From positions 62,001-126,000 of the forward strand of contig JAETQF010000003.1 in the NCBI GenBank assembly GCA_021770845.1: 64,000 nt of DNA, in the 5' to 3' direction. The DNA is from Oscillospiraceae bacterium. Lineage in GTDB: Bacteria; Bacillota; Clostridia; Oscillospirales; Oscillospiraceae. The position numbers and the translations under genes are program-made. This document shows positions 31,288-39,345 of the stretch, in pieces; position 1 is the first letter of the stretch; each line of letters starts with the position of its first letter. The notes beneath the pieces were generated by a model that ran no database searches, was not told where the DNA came from, and worked only from the letters and a program-made list of their open reading frames with translations.

Positions 31288-31983
31288 TTACGCGAATTTG
31301 CCGGTGTTCAGCTTCACGCCGGGGCCCATGGTGGACGCGGCGACGCAGCTCTTGACGTACTGGCCCTTGGCGGCGGCGGGCTTGGCCTTGACAATGGCGC
31401 CCATGAGGGCGTTCAGGTTGTCGGACAGCTTCTCGGGGCCGAAGGACACCTTGCCGATGGGGCAGTGGATGATGTTGGTCTTGTCCAGGCGGTACTCCAC
31501 CTTACCGGCCTTGATCTCGTTGACGGCCTGGGTCACGTTGGGGGTGACGGTACCGGCCTTGGGGGAGGGCATCAGGCCCTTGGGGCCCAGCACCTTACCC
31601 AGACGGCCCACCACGCCCATCATGTCGGGGGTGGCCACGACGACGTCGAAGTCGAACCAGTTTTCCTTCTGGATCTTCTCCACCATATCCATATCGCCCA
31701 CGTAGTCGGCGCCGGCGGCCTTGGCCTCCTCCGCCTTGTCGCCCTTGGCGAACACCAGCACCCGGGCGGTCTTGCCGGTGCCGTGGGGGAGGACGATGGC
31801 GCCGCGAACCTGCTGGTCGGCGTGGCGGGAGTCCACGCCCAGCTTCACGTGCAGCTCCACGGTCTCGTCGAACTTGGCGGTGGCGGTCTTGATCACCAGC
31901 TCCATGGCCTCGTTCACGTCATACTGGGCGGCGCGGTCGATGAGCTTGGCGCTGTCCACATACTTTTTGCCTTTCTTAGCCAT
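31288..31983 (-). CDS. rplA: Ribosomal protein L1
   Basis: 231 aa. L1 stalk protein of the large subunit and often a translational repressor of its own operon. Conserved [35 protein letters not shown] and [10 protein letters not shown]. It is the last gene before a strong terminator. In most Firmicutes rplJ and rplL follow directly; here they do not. Confidence 0.97.
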   Translation of the reverse strand: MAKKGKKYVDSAKLIDRAAQYDVNEAMELVIKTATAKFDETVELHVKLGVDSRHADQQVRGAIVLPHGTGKTARVLVFAKGDKAEEAKAAGADYVGDMDMVEKIQKENWFDFDVVVATPDMMGVVGRLGKVLGPKGLMPSPKAGTVTPNVTQAVNEIKAGKVEYRLDKTNIIHCPIGKVSFGPEKLSDNLNALMGAIVKAKPAAAKGQYVKSCVAASTMGPGVKLNTGKFA

Positions 31984-32001
31984 TGTAATTCCTCCTCTCC
32001 C

Positions 32002-32427
32002 TTATTCTTCCACCGTCACGCCCATGGAGCGGGCGGTGCCGGCGATCATGCTCATGGCGGCCTCCAGGCTGGCGGCGTTCAGGTCGGGCATCTTGGTCTC
32101 GGCGATCTTCTGGCAGTCGGCCTTGGACAGGGTGGCCACCTTGGTCTTGTTGGGCACGCCGGAGCCGGACTCAATGCCGCAGGCCTTCTTGATGAGCACG
32201 GGGGCGGGAGGGGTCTTGGTGATGAAGGAGAAGGAGCGGTCGGCGTACACGGTGATCACCACGGGGATGATCAGGCCCATGTCCTTCTTGGTGCGCTCGT
32301 TGAACTCCTTGGTGAAGGCGGCGATGTTCACGCCGTGCTGGCCCAGGGCGGGGCCCACAGGGGGGGCCGGAGTTGCCTGGCCGGCGGGGATTTGCAGCTT
32401 GACATATCCAGTAATTTTCTGTGCCAT
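32002..32427 (-). CDS. rplK: Ribosomal protein L11
   Basis: 141 aa, the standard length. Binds the GTPase-associated region of 23S r[23 protein letters not shown] and [12 protein letters not shown] are typical. The start is the ATG at 32427; the alternative GTG upstream lies within the ribosome site GGAGGTG. Confidence 0.97.
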   Translation of the reverse strand: MAQKITGYVKLQIPAGQATPAPPVGPALGQHGVNIAAFTKEFNERTKKDMGLIIPVVITVYADRSFSFITKTPPAPVLIKKACGIESGSGVPNKTKVATLSKADCQKIAETKMPDLNAASLEAAMSMIAGTARSMGVTVEE

Positions 32428-32464
32428 TTGAAACAGCACCTCCTACATAAAATGTGGTGGTGAC

Positions 32465-32508
32465 GAAATCCACGTCAGGATTTCTCCCACGGGCGGGTCT
32501 TACCCGCC
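32465..32508 (-). promoter_or_regulatory. Hairpins in the rplK leader, possible L1 operator
   Basis: Two stems in the nusG-rplK gap: GGCGGGT/ACCCGCC (32508-32492) and GAAATCC/GGATTTC (32484-32465), separated by CGTGGGA. L1 commonly represses rplK-rplA by binding the mRNA here; that role is inferred. Confidence 0.4.
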
Positions 32509-32517
32509 TCTTGTTTG

Positions 32518-33099
32518 TCAGATTGTCTCGACCTGATCCAGATCCAGCTCCGCGGGGATCTCCCGGCCGAACATGGACACCACGACCCGAACCTTGCCCC
32601 GCTCGGCGTCCAGATCCTCCACCGTGCCGAACTGGCCGGCCAGGGCGCCGTCGTTGATGCGCACGCTGTCGCCCACGGCGTAGTCCACCTCCACCAGGGG
32701 GCGCTTCTCCGGGCGCAGGGCGGCCATCTGATCCTCCCCCAGGGCGGTGATCTCCTCCTCGTGGGACTCGATGCCCATGGCGGCGATCTCCTCGTCGGTG
32801 AGGGGGATGGCCTTGTTGGCGGCGCCCACGAAGCCGGTGACGCCCCGGATGTTGCGCACCAGGTGCCAGGTCTCGTCGGTCATGATCATCTTCACCAGCA
32901 CGTAGCCGGGGAACACCTTGCGCTCCACGGTTTTGGGGCCGTTGTCGGTGATCTCGGTGACCGTCTCCAGGGGGATGGACACCTCGGCGATCAGATCGTG
33001 CATATTGCGGTTCTCCACAGCCTGCTGGATGGACACGGCCACCGTGTTCTCATAGCCGGAGTAGGTGTGGGCCACGTACCACTTCAGTTCGTCCGCCAT
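32518..33099 (-). CDS. nusG: Transcription factor NusG
   Basis: 193 aa. N-terminal NGN domain (WYVAHTYSGYE, KVFPGYVLVKMIM) and C-terminal KOW domain (GDSVRINDGALAGQFGTVED). Binds RNA polymerase and modulates pausing and coupling. Six bases downstream of secE. Confidence 0.97.
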   Translation of the reverse strand: MADELKWYVAHTYSGYENTVAVSIQQAVENRNMHDLIAEVSIPLETVTEITDNGPKTVERKVFPGYVLVKMIMTDETWHLVRNIRGVTGFVGAANKAIPLTDEEIAAMGIESHEEEITALGEDQMAALRPEKRPLVEVDYAVGDSVRINDGALAGQFGTVEDLDAERGKVRVVVSMFGREIPAELDLDQVETI

Positions 33100-33105
33100 G
33101 GCCCG

Positions 33106-33396
33106 TTACGCCCCAAAGAGCTCGAGCAGGGCGCCAACCACCGCGTGGGCCAGGTAGTCAAACACCCAGATGCACACGCCCACGATGAGGACGCACACGA
33201 TCACAATGCCCACGCTCTTGATCACGTCTTTGGCGGAAGGCCAGGTGACCTTCTTCAGCTCGCCCTTCAGATCCTTGAGCCAGCGCAGGACGCGGTTCGG
33301 CTTCTTGGCGTCCTTCTTCTTGGGCGCCTTGGCCTTCTTGTCGGAGCTTACGGTCTCCTTCTCAGCGGCGTTGTCCCGCTTCTCCTGTTCAGACAT
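33106..33396 (-). CDS. secE: Preprotein translocase subunit SecE
   Basis: 96 aa. A charged, Lys-rich N-terminal extension, then LKGELKKVTWPSAKDVI and a single membrane segment (about 60-85). Part of the SecYEG channel. Confidence 0.96.
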   Translation of the reverse strand: MSEQEKRDNAAEKETVSSDKKAKAPKKKDAKKPNRVLRWLKDLKGELKKVTWPSAKDVIKSVGIVIVCVLIVGVCIWVFDYLAHAVVGALLELFGA

Positions 33397-33432
33397 TCAG
33401 TTCAACCCTTCTTTCGTTGTGAGCGGCGCTCA

Positions 33433-33597
33433 TTACTTGGTTTCGGTGTGCAGAGTGTGCTTTCTGCAGAAGGGGCAGTACTTGTTGAGCTCCAAACGCT
33501 CGGTGGTGTTGCGCTTGTTCTTCTTGGTGTTGTAATTGCGCTGCTTGCACTCGGAGCAGCGCAGCACGACCTTTACACGGTTCCCGGCTTTCGCCAT
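33433..33597 (-). CDS. rpmG: Ribosomal protein L33
   Basis: 54 aa. [18 protein letters not shown] and [11 protein letters not shown], the four-Cys zinc-binding form. Start at the ATG 33597 after GGAGG. First gene of the rpmG-secE-nusG-rplK-rplA operon. Confidence 0.96.
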   Translation of the reverse strand: MAKAGNRVKVVLRCSECKQRNYNTKKNKRNTTERLELNKYCPFCRKHTLHTETK

Positions 33598-33811
33598 TCT
33601 CGGCACCTCCTTTTGAATTTGGCCTGACCGGCGAAAAAGCGCCGGACGGCCTATGCCGATCCGACGCCTCACACTGGGCACAGCACGCCCAGCATATCGC
33701 TACGGGGGATCGGCGCATTGCCTCCCTGCGGCCTCCCGGGGAGGATCAGGGTTTTTGCCCGCGTCCCGTAAAAACGCGCGCAAAAAGAAAGCCCTGCACA
33801 CAGGTGCTGAT

Positions 33812-33840
33812 AGCATATCACACCTGCGGGGGCTTGTCAA
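33812..33840 (-). promoter_or_regulatory. Promoter of the rpmG-secE-nusG-rplKA operon
   Basis: TTGACA (33840-33835), 17-bp spacer, TATGCT (33817-33812). Its -35 shares bases with the divergent ruvX promoter. The 200-odd bases to rpmG contain several GC-rich stems. Confidence 0.8.
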
Positions 33841-33862
33841 GGGTTCTTTTTTTTATTATAAT
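33834..33862 (+). promoter_or_regulatory. Promoter of ruvX
   Basis: TTGTCA (33834-33839), 17-bp spacer, TATAAT (33857-33862). Confidence 0.7.
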
Positions 33863-33873
33863 GTGTTGACTGC

Positions 33874-33954
33874 GTTTCCCGCGCCGCAGGGCGATGAGCG
33901 CCAGTGGCGCTCGCCCATCGCCGGCCGAGCCGACAGGCGAGAACCGCGGGAAAC
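33874..33954 (+). ncRNA. Structured leader of ruvX
   Basis: Outer arms GTTTCCCGCG (33874-33883) and CGCGGGAAAC (33945-33954) enclose GGCGATG/CATCGCC and GAGCGCCA/TGGCGCTC stems. The inner part is the dispersed repeat. It lies within the transcribed leader. Confidence 0.5.
33889..33945 (+). repeat. Dispersed 57-nt hairpin repeat, copy A
   Basis: GGGCGATGAGCGCC ... CGAGAACC; matches 20603-20658 (minus) at about 86% by eye. Confidence 0.65.
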
Positions 33955-33984
33955 AGGGAACACTTCCTGATTGGAGGGGATGAA

Positions 33985-34404
33985 ATGCGCGTCATGGCCA
34001 TCGACTACGGCGACGCCCGGACGGGGGTGGCGGTGTCCGACGCCGCCGGGACGCTCACCGGGTACACCACGGTGATTCCCAGCCGCGTGCCGGAGCGGGC
34101 GGCGGAGGAGCTGGCCCGGATCGCCCGGGAGCGGCAGGCGGAGGAGCTGGTGATGGGCTTCCCCCGGAACATGGACGGCACGGAGGGGCCGAGAGCGGAG
34201 CTGTACCGCTCCTTCGCCGCGCTGGTGGAGGAAAAGGCGGGTATGCCGGTGCGCCTGTGGGACGAGCGGCGCACCACCATCGAGGCCCACCAGATCCTCC
34301 ATGCCGCCGGGAAGCGGGAGAAGGCCCACAAAAAGAACGTGGACGCGGTGGCGGCATCCCTCATTTTGGAGGGGTATCTTGCGTTCCGGGCGCGGAACCC
34401 GTAA
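33985..34404 (+). CDS. ruvX: RuvX/YqgF Holliday junction resolvase-like RNase
   Basis: 139 aa. RNase H fold: VMAIDYGDARTGVAVSDAAG, GFPRNMDGTEGPRAE, WDERRTTIEA and KNVDAVAASLILEGYL carry the acidic residues of the family. Involved in rRNA processing or junction resolution. The ATG at 33985 follows GGAGGGG. Confidence 0.93.
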   Translation: MRVMAIDYGDARTGVAVSDAAGTLTGYTTVIPSRVPERAAEELARIARERQAEELVMGFPRNMDGTEGPRAELYRSFAALVEEKAGMPVRLWDERRTTIEAHQILHAAGKREKAHKKNVDAVAASLILEGYLAFRARNP

Positions 34405-34405
34405 A

Positions 34406-34439
34406 AAAAGCCCCCGGCGGAGCTCCGCCGGGGGCTTTT
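34406..34439. terminator. Bidirectional terminator between ruvX and ackA
   Basis: A perfect 34-bp palindrome with arms AAAAGCCCCCGGCGGAG and complement. Confidence 0.9.
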
Positions 34440-34450
34440 CTTGTCTTGCG

Positions 34451-35653
34451 TTACGCCAGCGCCGCGGTGTCCAGCGCGATCATCAGCTCCTCGTTGGTGG
34501 GGATGAGCAGCACCTTCACCTTGGAGTCGATGGCGGAGATGATGGCCTCCTTGCCCCGGACGTTGTTGGCGTCCGCGTCCATCTTGATGCCCATGAACTC
34601 CAGGCCGGAGGCGATGGCCATGCGCTGCTGGCCGTCGTTCTCGCCCACGCCGGCGGTGAAGATGACGGCGTCCACCCCGCCCATGGCGGCGGCATAGGCC
34701 CCGATGTACTTCTTCACGCCGTAGCTGAACATATCCAGGGCCAGGGCCGCCCGGGTGTTGCCCTGCTCGGCGGCGGAGCCCAGATCCCGGAAGTCGGACG
34801 ACACGCCGGACACGCCCTGCACGCCGGACTTCTTGTTCAGCACGTTGAGCATCTCCTTGATGTCCATGTTGTACTTGTTCATCAGGAACTCCAGGATGCC
34901 CGCGTCCAGGTCGCCGGAGCGGGTGCCCATGGGCAGGCCGGCCAGGGGGGTGAAGCCCATGGAGGTGTCCACGCTCTTGCCGTGGCACACGGCGGCGATG
35001 GACGAGCCGTTGCCCAGGTGGCAGGAGATGAGCTTCAGGGACTCGATGGGCTTGCCCAGCATATCCGCCGCCCGCTGGGTGACGTATTTGTGGCTGGTGC
35101 CGTGGAAGCCGTAGCGGCGCACCTTGTCCTTCTCGTAGTACTCATAGGGCAGGGCGTAGGTGTAGGCCACCGGGGGCATGGTCTGGTGGAAGGCGGTGTC
35201 GAACACGGCCACCTGGGGCACGTCGGGGCCCATGACCTTGGTGCACGCCTTGATGCCGGTGATGTTGGCGGGGTTGTGCAGGGGGGCCAGGGGGATGCAC
35301 GCCTCCATGGCGGCCATCACCTTGTCGTCGATCTTCACGGAGGAGGCGAAGGTCTCGCCGCCGTGAACCACCCGGTGGCCCACCGCCTCGATCTCCTTCA
35401 TGGAGCCCACCACGCCGTTGGCGGGATCCACCAGGGCGTCCAGCACGGCCTGGATGGCCTCGGAATGGGTGGGCATGGCCACGTCCCTGGCGTCGATGGT
35501 CTCCTTGCCGGGGGCCTTGTAGGTGAACTTGCCGTCGATGCCGATGCGCTCGCACAGGCCCTTGGCCAGCACTTCCTGCGTGTTGGTGTCCAGCAGCTGG
35601 TACTTCAGGGACGAGCTGCCGGCGTTGATTACCAGAACTTTCATGTTCCGCAC
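34451..35653 (-). CDS. ackA: Acetate kinase
   Basis: 400 aa. Converts acetyl phosphate and ADP to acetate and [20 protein letters not shown] at the N-terminus, [30 protein letters not shown] and FTAGVGEND are conserved. No pta next to it. Start is the ATG at 35653. Confidence 0.97.
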   Translation of the reverse strand: MRNMKVLVINAGSSSLKYQLLDTNTQEVLAKGLCERIGIDGKFTYKAPGKETIDARDVAMPTHSEAIQAVLDALVDPANGVVGSMKEIEAVGHRVVHGGETFASSVKIDDKVMAAMEACIPLAPLHNPANITGIKACTKVMGPDVPQVAVFDTAFHQTMPPVAYTYALPYEYYEKDKVRRYGFHGTSHKYVTQRAADMLGKPIESLKLISCHLGNGSSIAAVCHGKSVDTSMGFTPLAGLPMGTRSGDLDAGILEFLMNKYNMDIKEMLNVLNKKSGVQGVSGVSSDFRDLGSAAEQGNTRAALALDMFSYGVKKYIGAYAAAMGGVDAVIFTAGVGENDGQQRMAIASGLEFMGIKMDADANNVRGKEAIISAIDSKVKVLLIPTNEELMIALDTAALA

Positions 35654-35882
35654 TCCTTTGAATCGTGATGCTTTGCAGAGACGATCCGCACAACCCTCTC
35701 TCCACGGAATTATGCGGTTTTACTTTACTTCGACCGGCCTTTTGGATTATAATACCCGCAGGCGGCCGAAGGGGACGAATCGAATTCGCCCCATACCGGA
35801 CATATTATACTACGGAGGCCGGAATATCGCAAGTATTTTTCTCAATTTTGCCAAAGAGAGTCTGCGGAAAGGGGGATGGGCC

Positions 35883-37004
35883 ATGGATGTAGTGGGAATT
35901 GTGGCGGAATATAACCCCTTCCACGGCGGGCACGCCTACCAGATCGCCCAGACCCGGAAGCTGCTGGGGGAGTGCGCGGTGGTGTGCGTGATGAGCGGAC
36001 ACTTCGTCCAGCGGGGGGAGTGCGCCGTGCTGGACAAGTGGGCCAGGGCCCGCTGGGCCCTGGAGGGGGGCGCGGATCTGGTGCTGGAGCTGCCCACGGT
36101 ATGGGCGGCGTCCTCGGCGGAGTCTTTTGCCCGGGGGGCCATCGCTGTTTTAGCGGCCGCCGGCGTCGTCACCCACCTGTCCTTTGGCAGCGAGCGGGGC
36201 GATGTGGACGCCCTCCGGCGGGTGGCGGCCTGTTTGGACAGCCCCCGGTATCCCGACGCGCTGCGACGGTTTCTGGATCAGGGGCTGCCCTTCGCCGCCT
36301 GCCGTCAGGCGGCGGTGGACGAGCTGCTGGGGCCCGGGCTGGCCCAATTGCTGGCCCAGCCAAACAACAATCTTGGGATCGAGTATATCCGGGCGCTGAA
36401 CGCCGCGAAAAGCGGAGTCCGGCCCATTGCCATCCCCCGGGCGGGGGCGGGGCATGACGGGGGAGAGCACCCGGACTACCCCTCCGCCTCCTTTGTGCGG
36501 GGGGAGATGCTGTCCGGGCGGCTTCCGGCGGACAACCCCGCCAGCCTGAAGTGGGGGGAGCGGTGGGCGCTGGGCCGCCTGCGCGTTCTGGACGAGGAGG
36601 ACTTCGCCGCCCTGCCCGACTGCGGGGAGGGGTTGTCCCACCGCTTGTACCGGGCGGCGCGGCAGGGGCGGACGCTGGAGGAGGTCTATGAGCTGGCCAA
36701 GACCAAGCGGTACGCCCACGCCCGCATCCGGCGGGCTGTCCTGTGGGCCGCCCTGGGCCTGAGGGCGGGGGACAGGCCGGACAAGCCCCCCTATCTCCGG
36801 GTGCTGGGGGCCAACGAACGGGGGCGGACGCTCCTGCGGGAGATGAAGGGAAAGGCCGCCCTGCCCGTGATCACCAAGCCCGCCCACGGACGGGGGATCC
36901 CCCTGCTGGAGCTGGAGGGGCGGTGCACCGACCTATACCAGCTGTGCCGCCGGGAACCCGGGCCCTGCGGCCTGGAGTGGACGACGAACCCGGTGATGCT
37001 GTAA
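35883..37004 (+). CDS. tmcAL: tRNA(Met) cytidine acetate ligase TmcAL
   Basis: 373 aa. Makes N4-acetylcytidine at the wobble position of elongator tRNA(Met) from acetate and ATP. VGIVAEYNPFHGGH carries the HIGH-like motif; SGHFVQRGECA and QPNNNLGIEYIRAL are conserved. The ATG at 35883 is chosen as homology begins there. Its substrate, acetate, is the product of the divergent ackA. The gap contains TATAAT and TATACT candidates but no clear single promoter. Confidence 0.92.
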   Translation: MDVVGIVAEYNPFHGGHAYQIAQTRKLLGECAVVCVMSGHFVQRGECAVLDKWARARWALEGGADLVLELPTVWAASSAESFARGAIAVLAAAGVVTHLSFGSERGDVDALRRVAACLDSPRYPDALRRFLDQGLPFAACRQAAVDELLGPGLAQLLAQPNNNLGIEYIRALNAAKSGVRPIAIPRAGAGHDGGEHPDYPSASFVRGEMLSGRLPADNPASLKWGERWALGRLRVLDEEDFAALPDCGEGLSHRLYRAARQGRTLEEVYELAKTKRYAHARIRRAVLWAALGLRAGDRPDKPPYLRVLGANERGRTLLREMKGKAALPVITKPAHGRGIPLLELEGRCTDLYQLCRREPGPCGLEWTTNPVML

Positions 37005-37031
37005 TCTTTTTACGGAAAGGAAGTTTGTGAT

Positions 37032-38249
37032 ATGCGCGCTTACGAACGCCTGCTGAAGTATGTGAAGGTCAACACCCAGTCCTCGGAGGAGACGGGGGTC
37101 ACTCCCTCCACCCCCGGCCAGTGGGAGCTGGCCCGGCTGCTGGTGGACGAGCTGACCGAGCTGGGGCTGGAGAATCCCTCCGTCAACCAGTTCTGCACCG
37201 TCACCGCCTGGCTGCCCGCCACCCCGGGGCTGGAGCACGCCCCCGCCCTGGGCCTGCTGGCCCACCTGGACACCGCCCCCGCCTTCTCCGGGAAGGACGT
37301 GAACCCCATCGTCCATGAGCACTATGACGGCGGCGACATCGTTCTGCCCAAGGAGGGCCGGGTGATCCGGGCGGCCGACTTCCCCTGGCTGTCCCGCCTC
37401 CAGGGCAAGACCGTCATCACCGCCGACGGCTCCACCCTCTTAGGGGCGGACGACAAGGCGGGCATCGCGGAGATCGTCACCCTGTGCGAGCGGCTCATCG
37501 CCGAACAGATCCCCCACGGGCGGCTGTGCATCGCCTTCACCCCCGACGAGGAGATCGGCGAGGGCCCCGACCACTTCGACGTGGCCGCCTTCGGGGCAAA
37601 GTACGCCTACACCGTGGACGGCTCCACCCCCGGCGTCATCGCCTACGAGAACTTCAACGCCGCCTCCGCGGTGGTGGACATCACCGGCGTGTCCGTCCAC
37701 CCCGGCGCGGCCAAGGGGATCATGGAGAACGCCCTGCTCATCGCCCAGGAGTTCAACGCCCTGCTGCCGGCGGACGCCGTTCCCGGCAAGACCGAGGGCT
37801 ATGAGGGCTTCTTCCACCTGGATGCGCTGAACGGCACCGCCGCCGCCTGCCGGATGGAGTATATCGTCCGGGATCACGACAAGGGCGAGTTCACGGTAAA
37901 GCAGGGGCTGATGAAGCGGGCCGCCGCCCAGGTGCAGGCCGCCCACCCCACCGCCAGGATCGAGCTGACCCTGACGGACAGCTACTACAACATGAAGGAG
38001 AAGCTGGCGGACTGTATGCACTTGGTGGACAACGCCAACAAGGCGGCGGAGCTGGCGGGACTCACCCCCGCCGCCGAGGCCATCCGGGGCGGCACCGACG
38101 GGGCACGGCTCAGCTTTATGGGCCTGCCCTGCCCCAATTTGGGCACCGGGGGCTATAACTTCCACGGGCCCCTGGAGCTGTGCTGCGCGGAGGAGATGGA
38201 CACGGTGGTGGACATCCTGCGGAACATTGTCCGGCTGTACGCGGAATGA
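37032..38249 (+). CDS. pepT: Peptidase T (tripeptidase)
   Basis: 405 aa. M20 metallopeptidase that removes the N-terminal residue of tripeptides. ALGLLAHLDTAPAFSGKDV, LLGADDKAGIAEI and FTPDEEIGEGPDHFD bear metal and catalytic residues; GGTDGARLSFMGLP is conserved. It lies 27 bases after tmcAL and is likely co-transcribed. Confidence 0.96.
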   Translation: MRAYERLLKYVKVNTQSSEETGVTPSTPGQWELARLLVDELTELGLENPSVNQFCTVTAWLPATPGLEHAPALGLLAHLDTAPAFSGKDVNPIVHEHYDGGDIVLPKEGRVIRAADFPWLSRLQGKTVITADGSTLLGADDKAGIAEIVTLCERLIAEQIPHGRLCIAFTPDEEIGEGPDHFDVAAFGAKYAYTVDGSTPGVIAYENFNAASAVVDITGVSVHPGAAKGIMENALLIAQEFNALLPADAVPGKTEGYEGFFHLDALNGTAAACRMEYIVRDHDKGEFTVKQGLMKRAAAQVQAAHPTARIELTLTDSYYNMKEKLADCMHLVDNANKAAELAGLTPAAEAIRGGTDGARLSFMGLPCPNLGTGGYNFHGPLELCCAEEMDTVVDILRNIVRLYAE

Positions 38250-38332
38250 TTCACAGTTTATTGATTATTTTCCCAGCGGGAAGGGCTATAATTACCCAAT
38301 AACCCAGTCCTCATAAGGAGGGAGTTCCCTTG

Positions 38333-39232
38333 ATGTACCGAAATGACCACTACGGCCCCATCGACAAATTCTGCTCCCGGCACCCCAGGTTCGGCGTGCC
38401 CAACCTGATGATGTACATCGCCTTGGCCCAGGTCGCTGTGTTCTTTGTGGATCTGCTCTTTCGGGGCTGGGGCAGCGGCGTTTTGTGCTTCTGGGGCCCG
38501 GATATCCTCCGGGGGCAGGTGTGGCGGCTGTTCACCTTTGTGCTGGTGCCCAACAGCGGCAACCCCTTCTATCTGCTGCTGGGCTGCTATTTCTACTACT
38601 GGATCGGCTCCATGTTGGAGCGGGAGTGGGGCACCGCCAAGTTCAGCCTGTTCTACCTCAGCGGCATTGTGCTGTCCGCCATCCTGGCCATCATCCTCAC
38701 ATTGATCAACCCGAGAATGGCCGCGGCCCTGGAGCAGATCGGCCTGTCCTACGTAAACCTGGGCTATTACCTGAACCTGTCCATCTTCCTGGTCATCGCC
38801 ACGCTGTACGGCGAGATGCAGGTGCTGCTGTTCTTCATCATCCCGATCAAGATGAAGTGGATGGCCATCATCGATGTGGCGCTGATCCTGGTGGAGGTGG
38901 TGCAGTACGCCCAGGGCGGGTTCTGGCTCTTTGCCCTGGCGCCCCTGGCCAGCTTTATCAACTACTTCATCTTCACCTGGCCCTTCTGGTCGATGAAGCT
39001 GGGCTTCGTCCGCCGACGTGCGGATCCCCAGGTGATCAACTTCAAGAAGGCCCAGAAGCAGGCCCGGAAAAAGGCCCAGGAGACGGGGGGCTACCTCCAC
39101 AAGTGCGCGGTGTGCGGGATTACGGATCAGGACGACCCCAACATGGAGTTCCGCTACTGCTCCAAGTGCGACGGGTACTACTGCTACTGTGCCAACCACA
39201 TCAACAACCATATCCACATTCATGAGGATTGA
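38333..39232 (+). CDS. Rhomboid-like membrane protein with C-terminal zinc ribbon
   Basis: 299 aa. Six or so membrane segments, with WRLFTFVLVP and a rhomboid-like layout (DUF6576-like). The catalytic GxSG serine motif is not seen, so it is probably not a protease. After the last segment a basic linker leads to KCAVCGITD and CSKCDGYYCYC plus a His-rich end (NHINNHIHIHE), a likely metal-binding tail. The ATG at 38333 follows AAGGAGGGAG. Confidence 0.78.
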   Translation: MYRNDHYGPIDKFCSRHPRFGVPNLMMYIALAQVAVFFVDLLFRGWGSGVLCFWGPDILRGQVWRLFTFVLVPNSGNPFYLLLGCYFYYWIGSMLEREWGTAKFSLFYLSGIVLSAILAIILTLINPRMAAALEQIGLSYVNLGYYLNLSIFLVIATLYGEMQVLLFFIIPIKMKWMAIIDVALILVEVVQYAQGGFWLFALAPLASFINYFIFTWPFWSMKLGFVRRRADPQVINFKKAQKQARKKAQETGGYLHKCAVCGITDQDDPNMEFRYCSKCDGYYCYCANHINNHIHIHED

Positions 39233-39234
39233 GG

Positions 39235-39261
39235 GAGCCCCCCGCCGCCGGCGGGGGGCTC
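39235..39261. terminator. Terminator after the rhomboid-like gene
   Basis: Arms GAGCCCCCCGCC and GGCGGGGGGCTC. A second strong hairpin follows at 39286-39318. Confidence 0.75.
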
Positions 39262-39285
39262 TTACACTTGCCGGGATTGGCGTGA

Positions 39286-39318
39286 AGGGCCCCCGCGGTC
39301 ATAGACCGCGGGGGCCCT
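39286..39318. terminator. Second terminator, serving the GT39-like gene
   Basis: Perfect 15-bp arms AGGGCCCCCGCGGTC and complement, then a small CCTCCCC/GGGGAGG stem at 39324-39341. The convergent gene ends at 39346. Confidence 0.75.
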
Positions 39319-39345
39319 TTCTGCCTCCCCCACGGGGGAGGCTTT

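Noticed and set aside
34301-35668. Long plus-strand open frame of 455 codons
   Set aside because: Antisense to ackA; composition is that of a shadow and it has no ribosome site.
35523-35882. Upstream in-frame extension of tmcAL
   Set aside because: Overlaps ackA antisense and the promoter region; family homology starts at the ATG at 35883.
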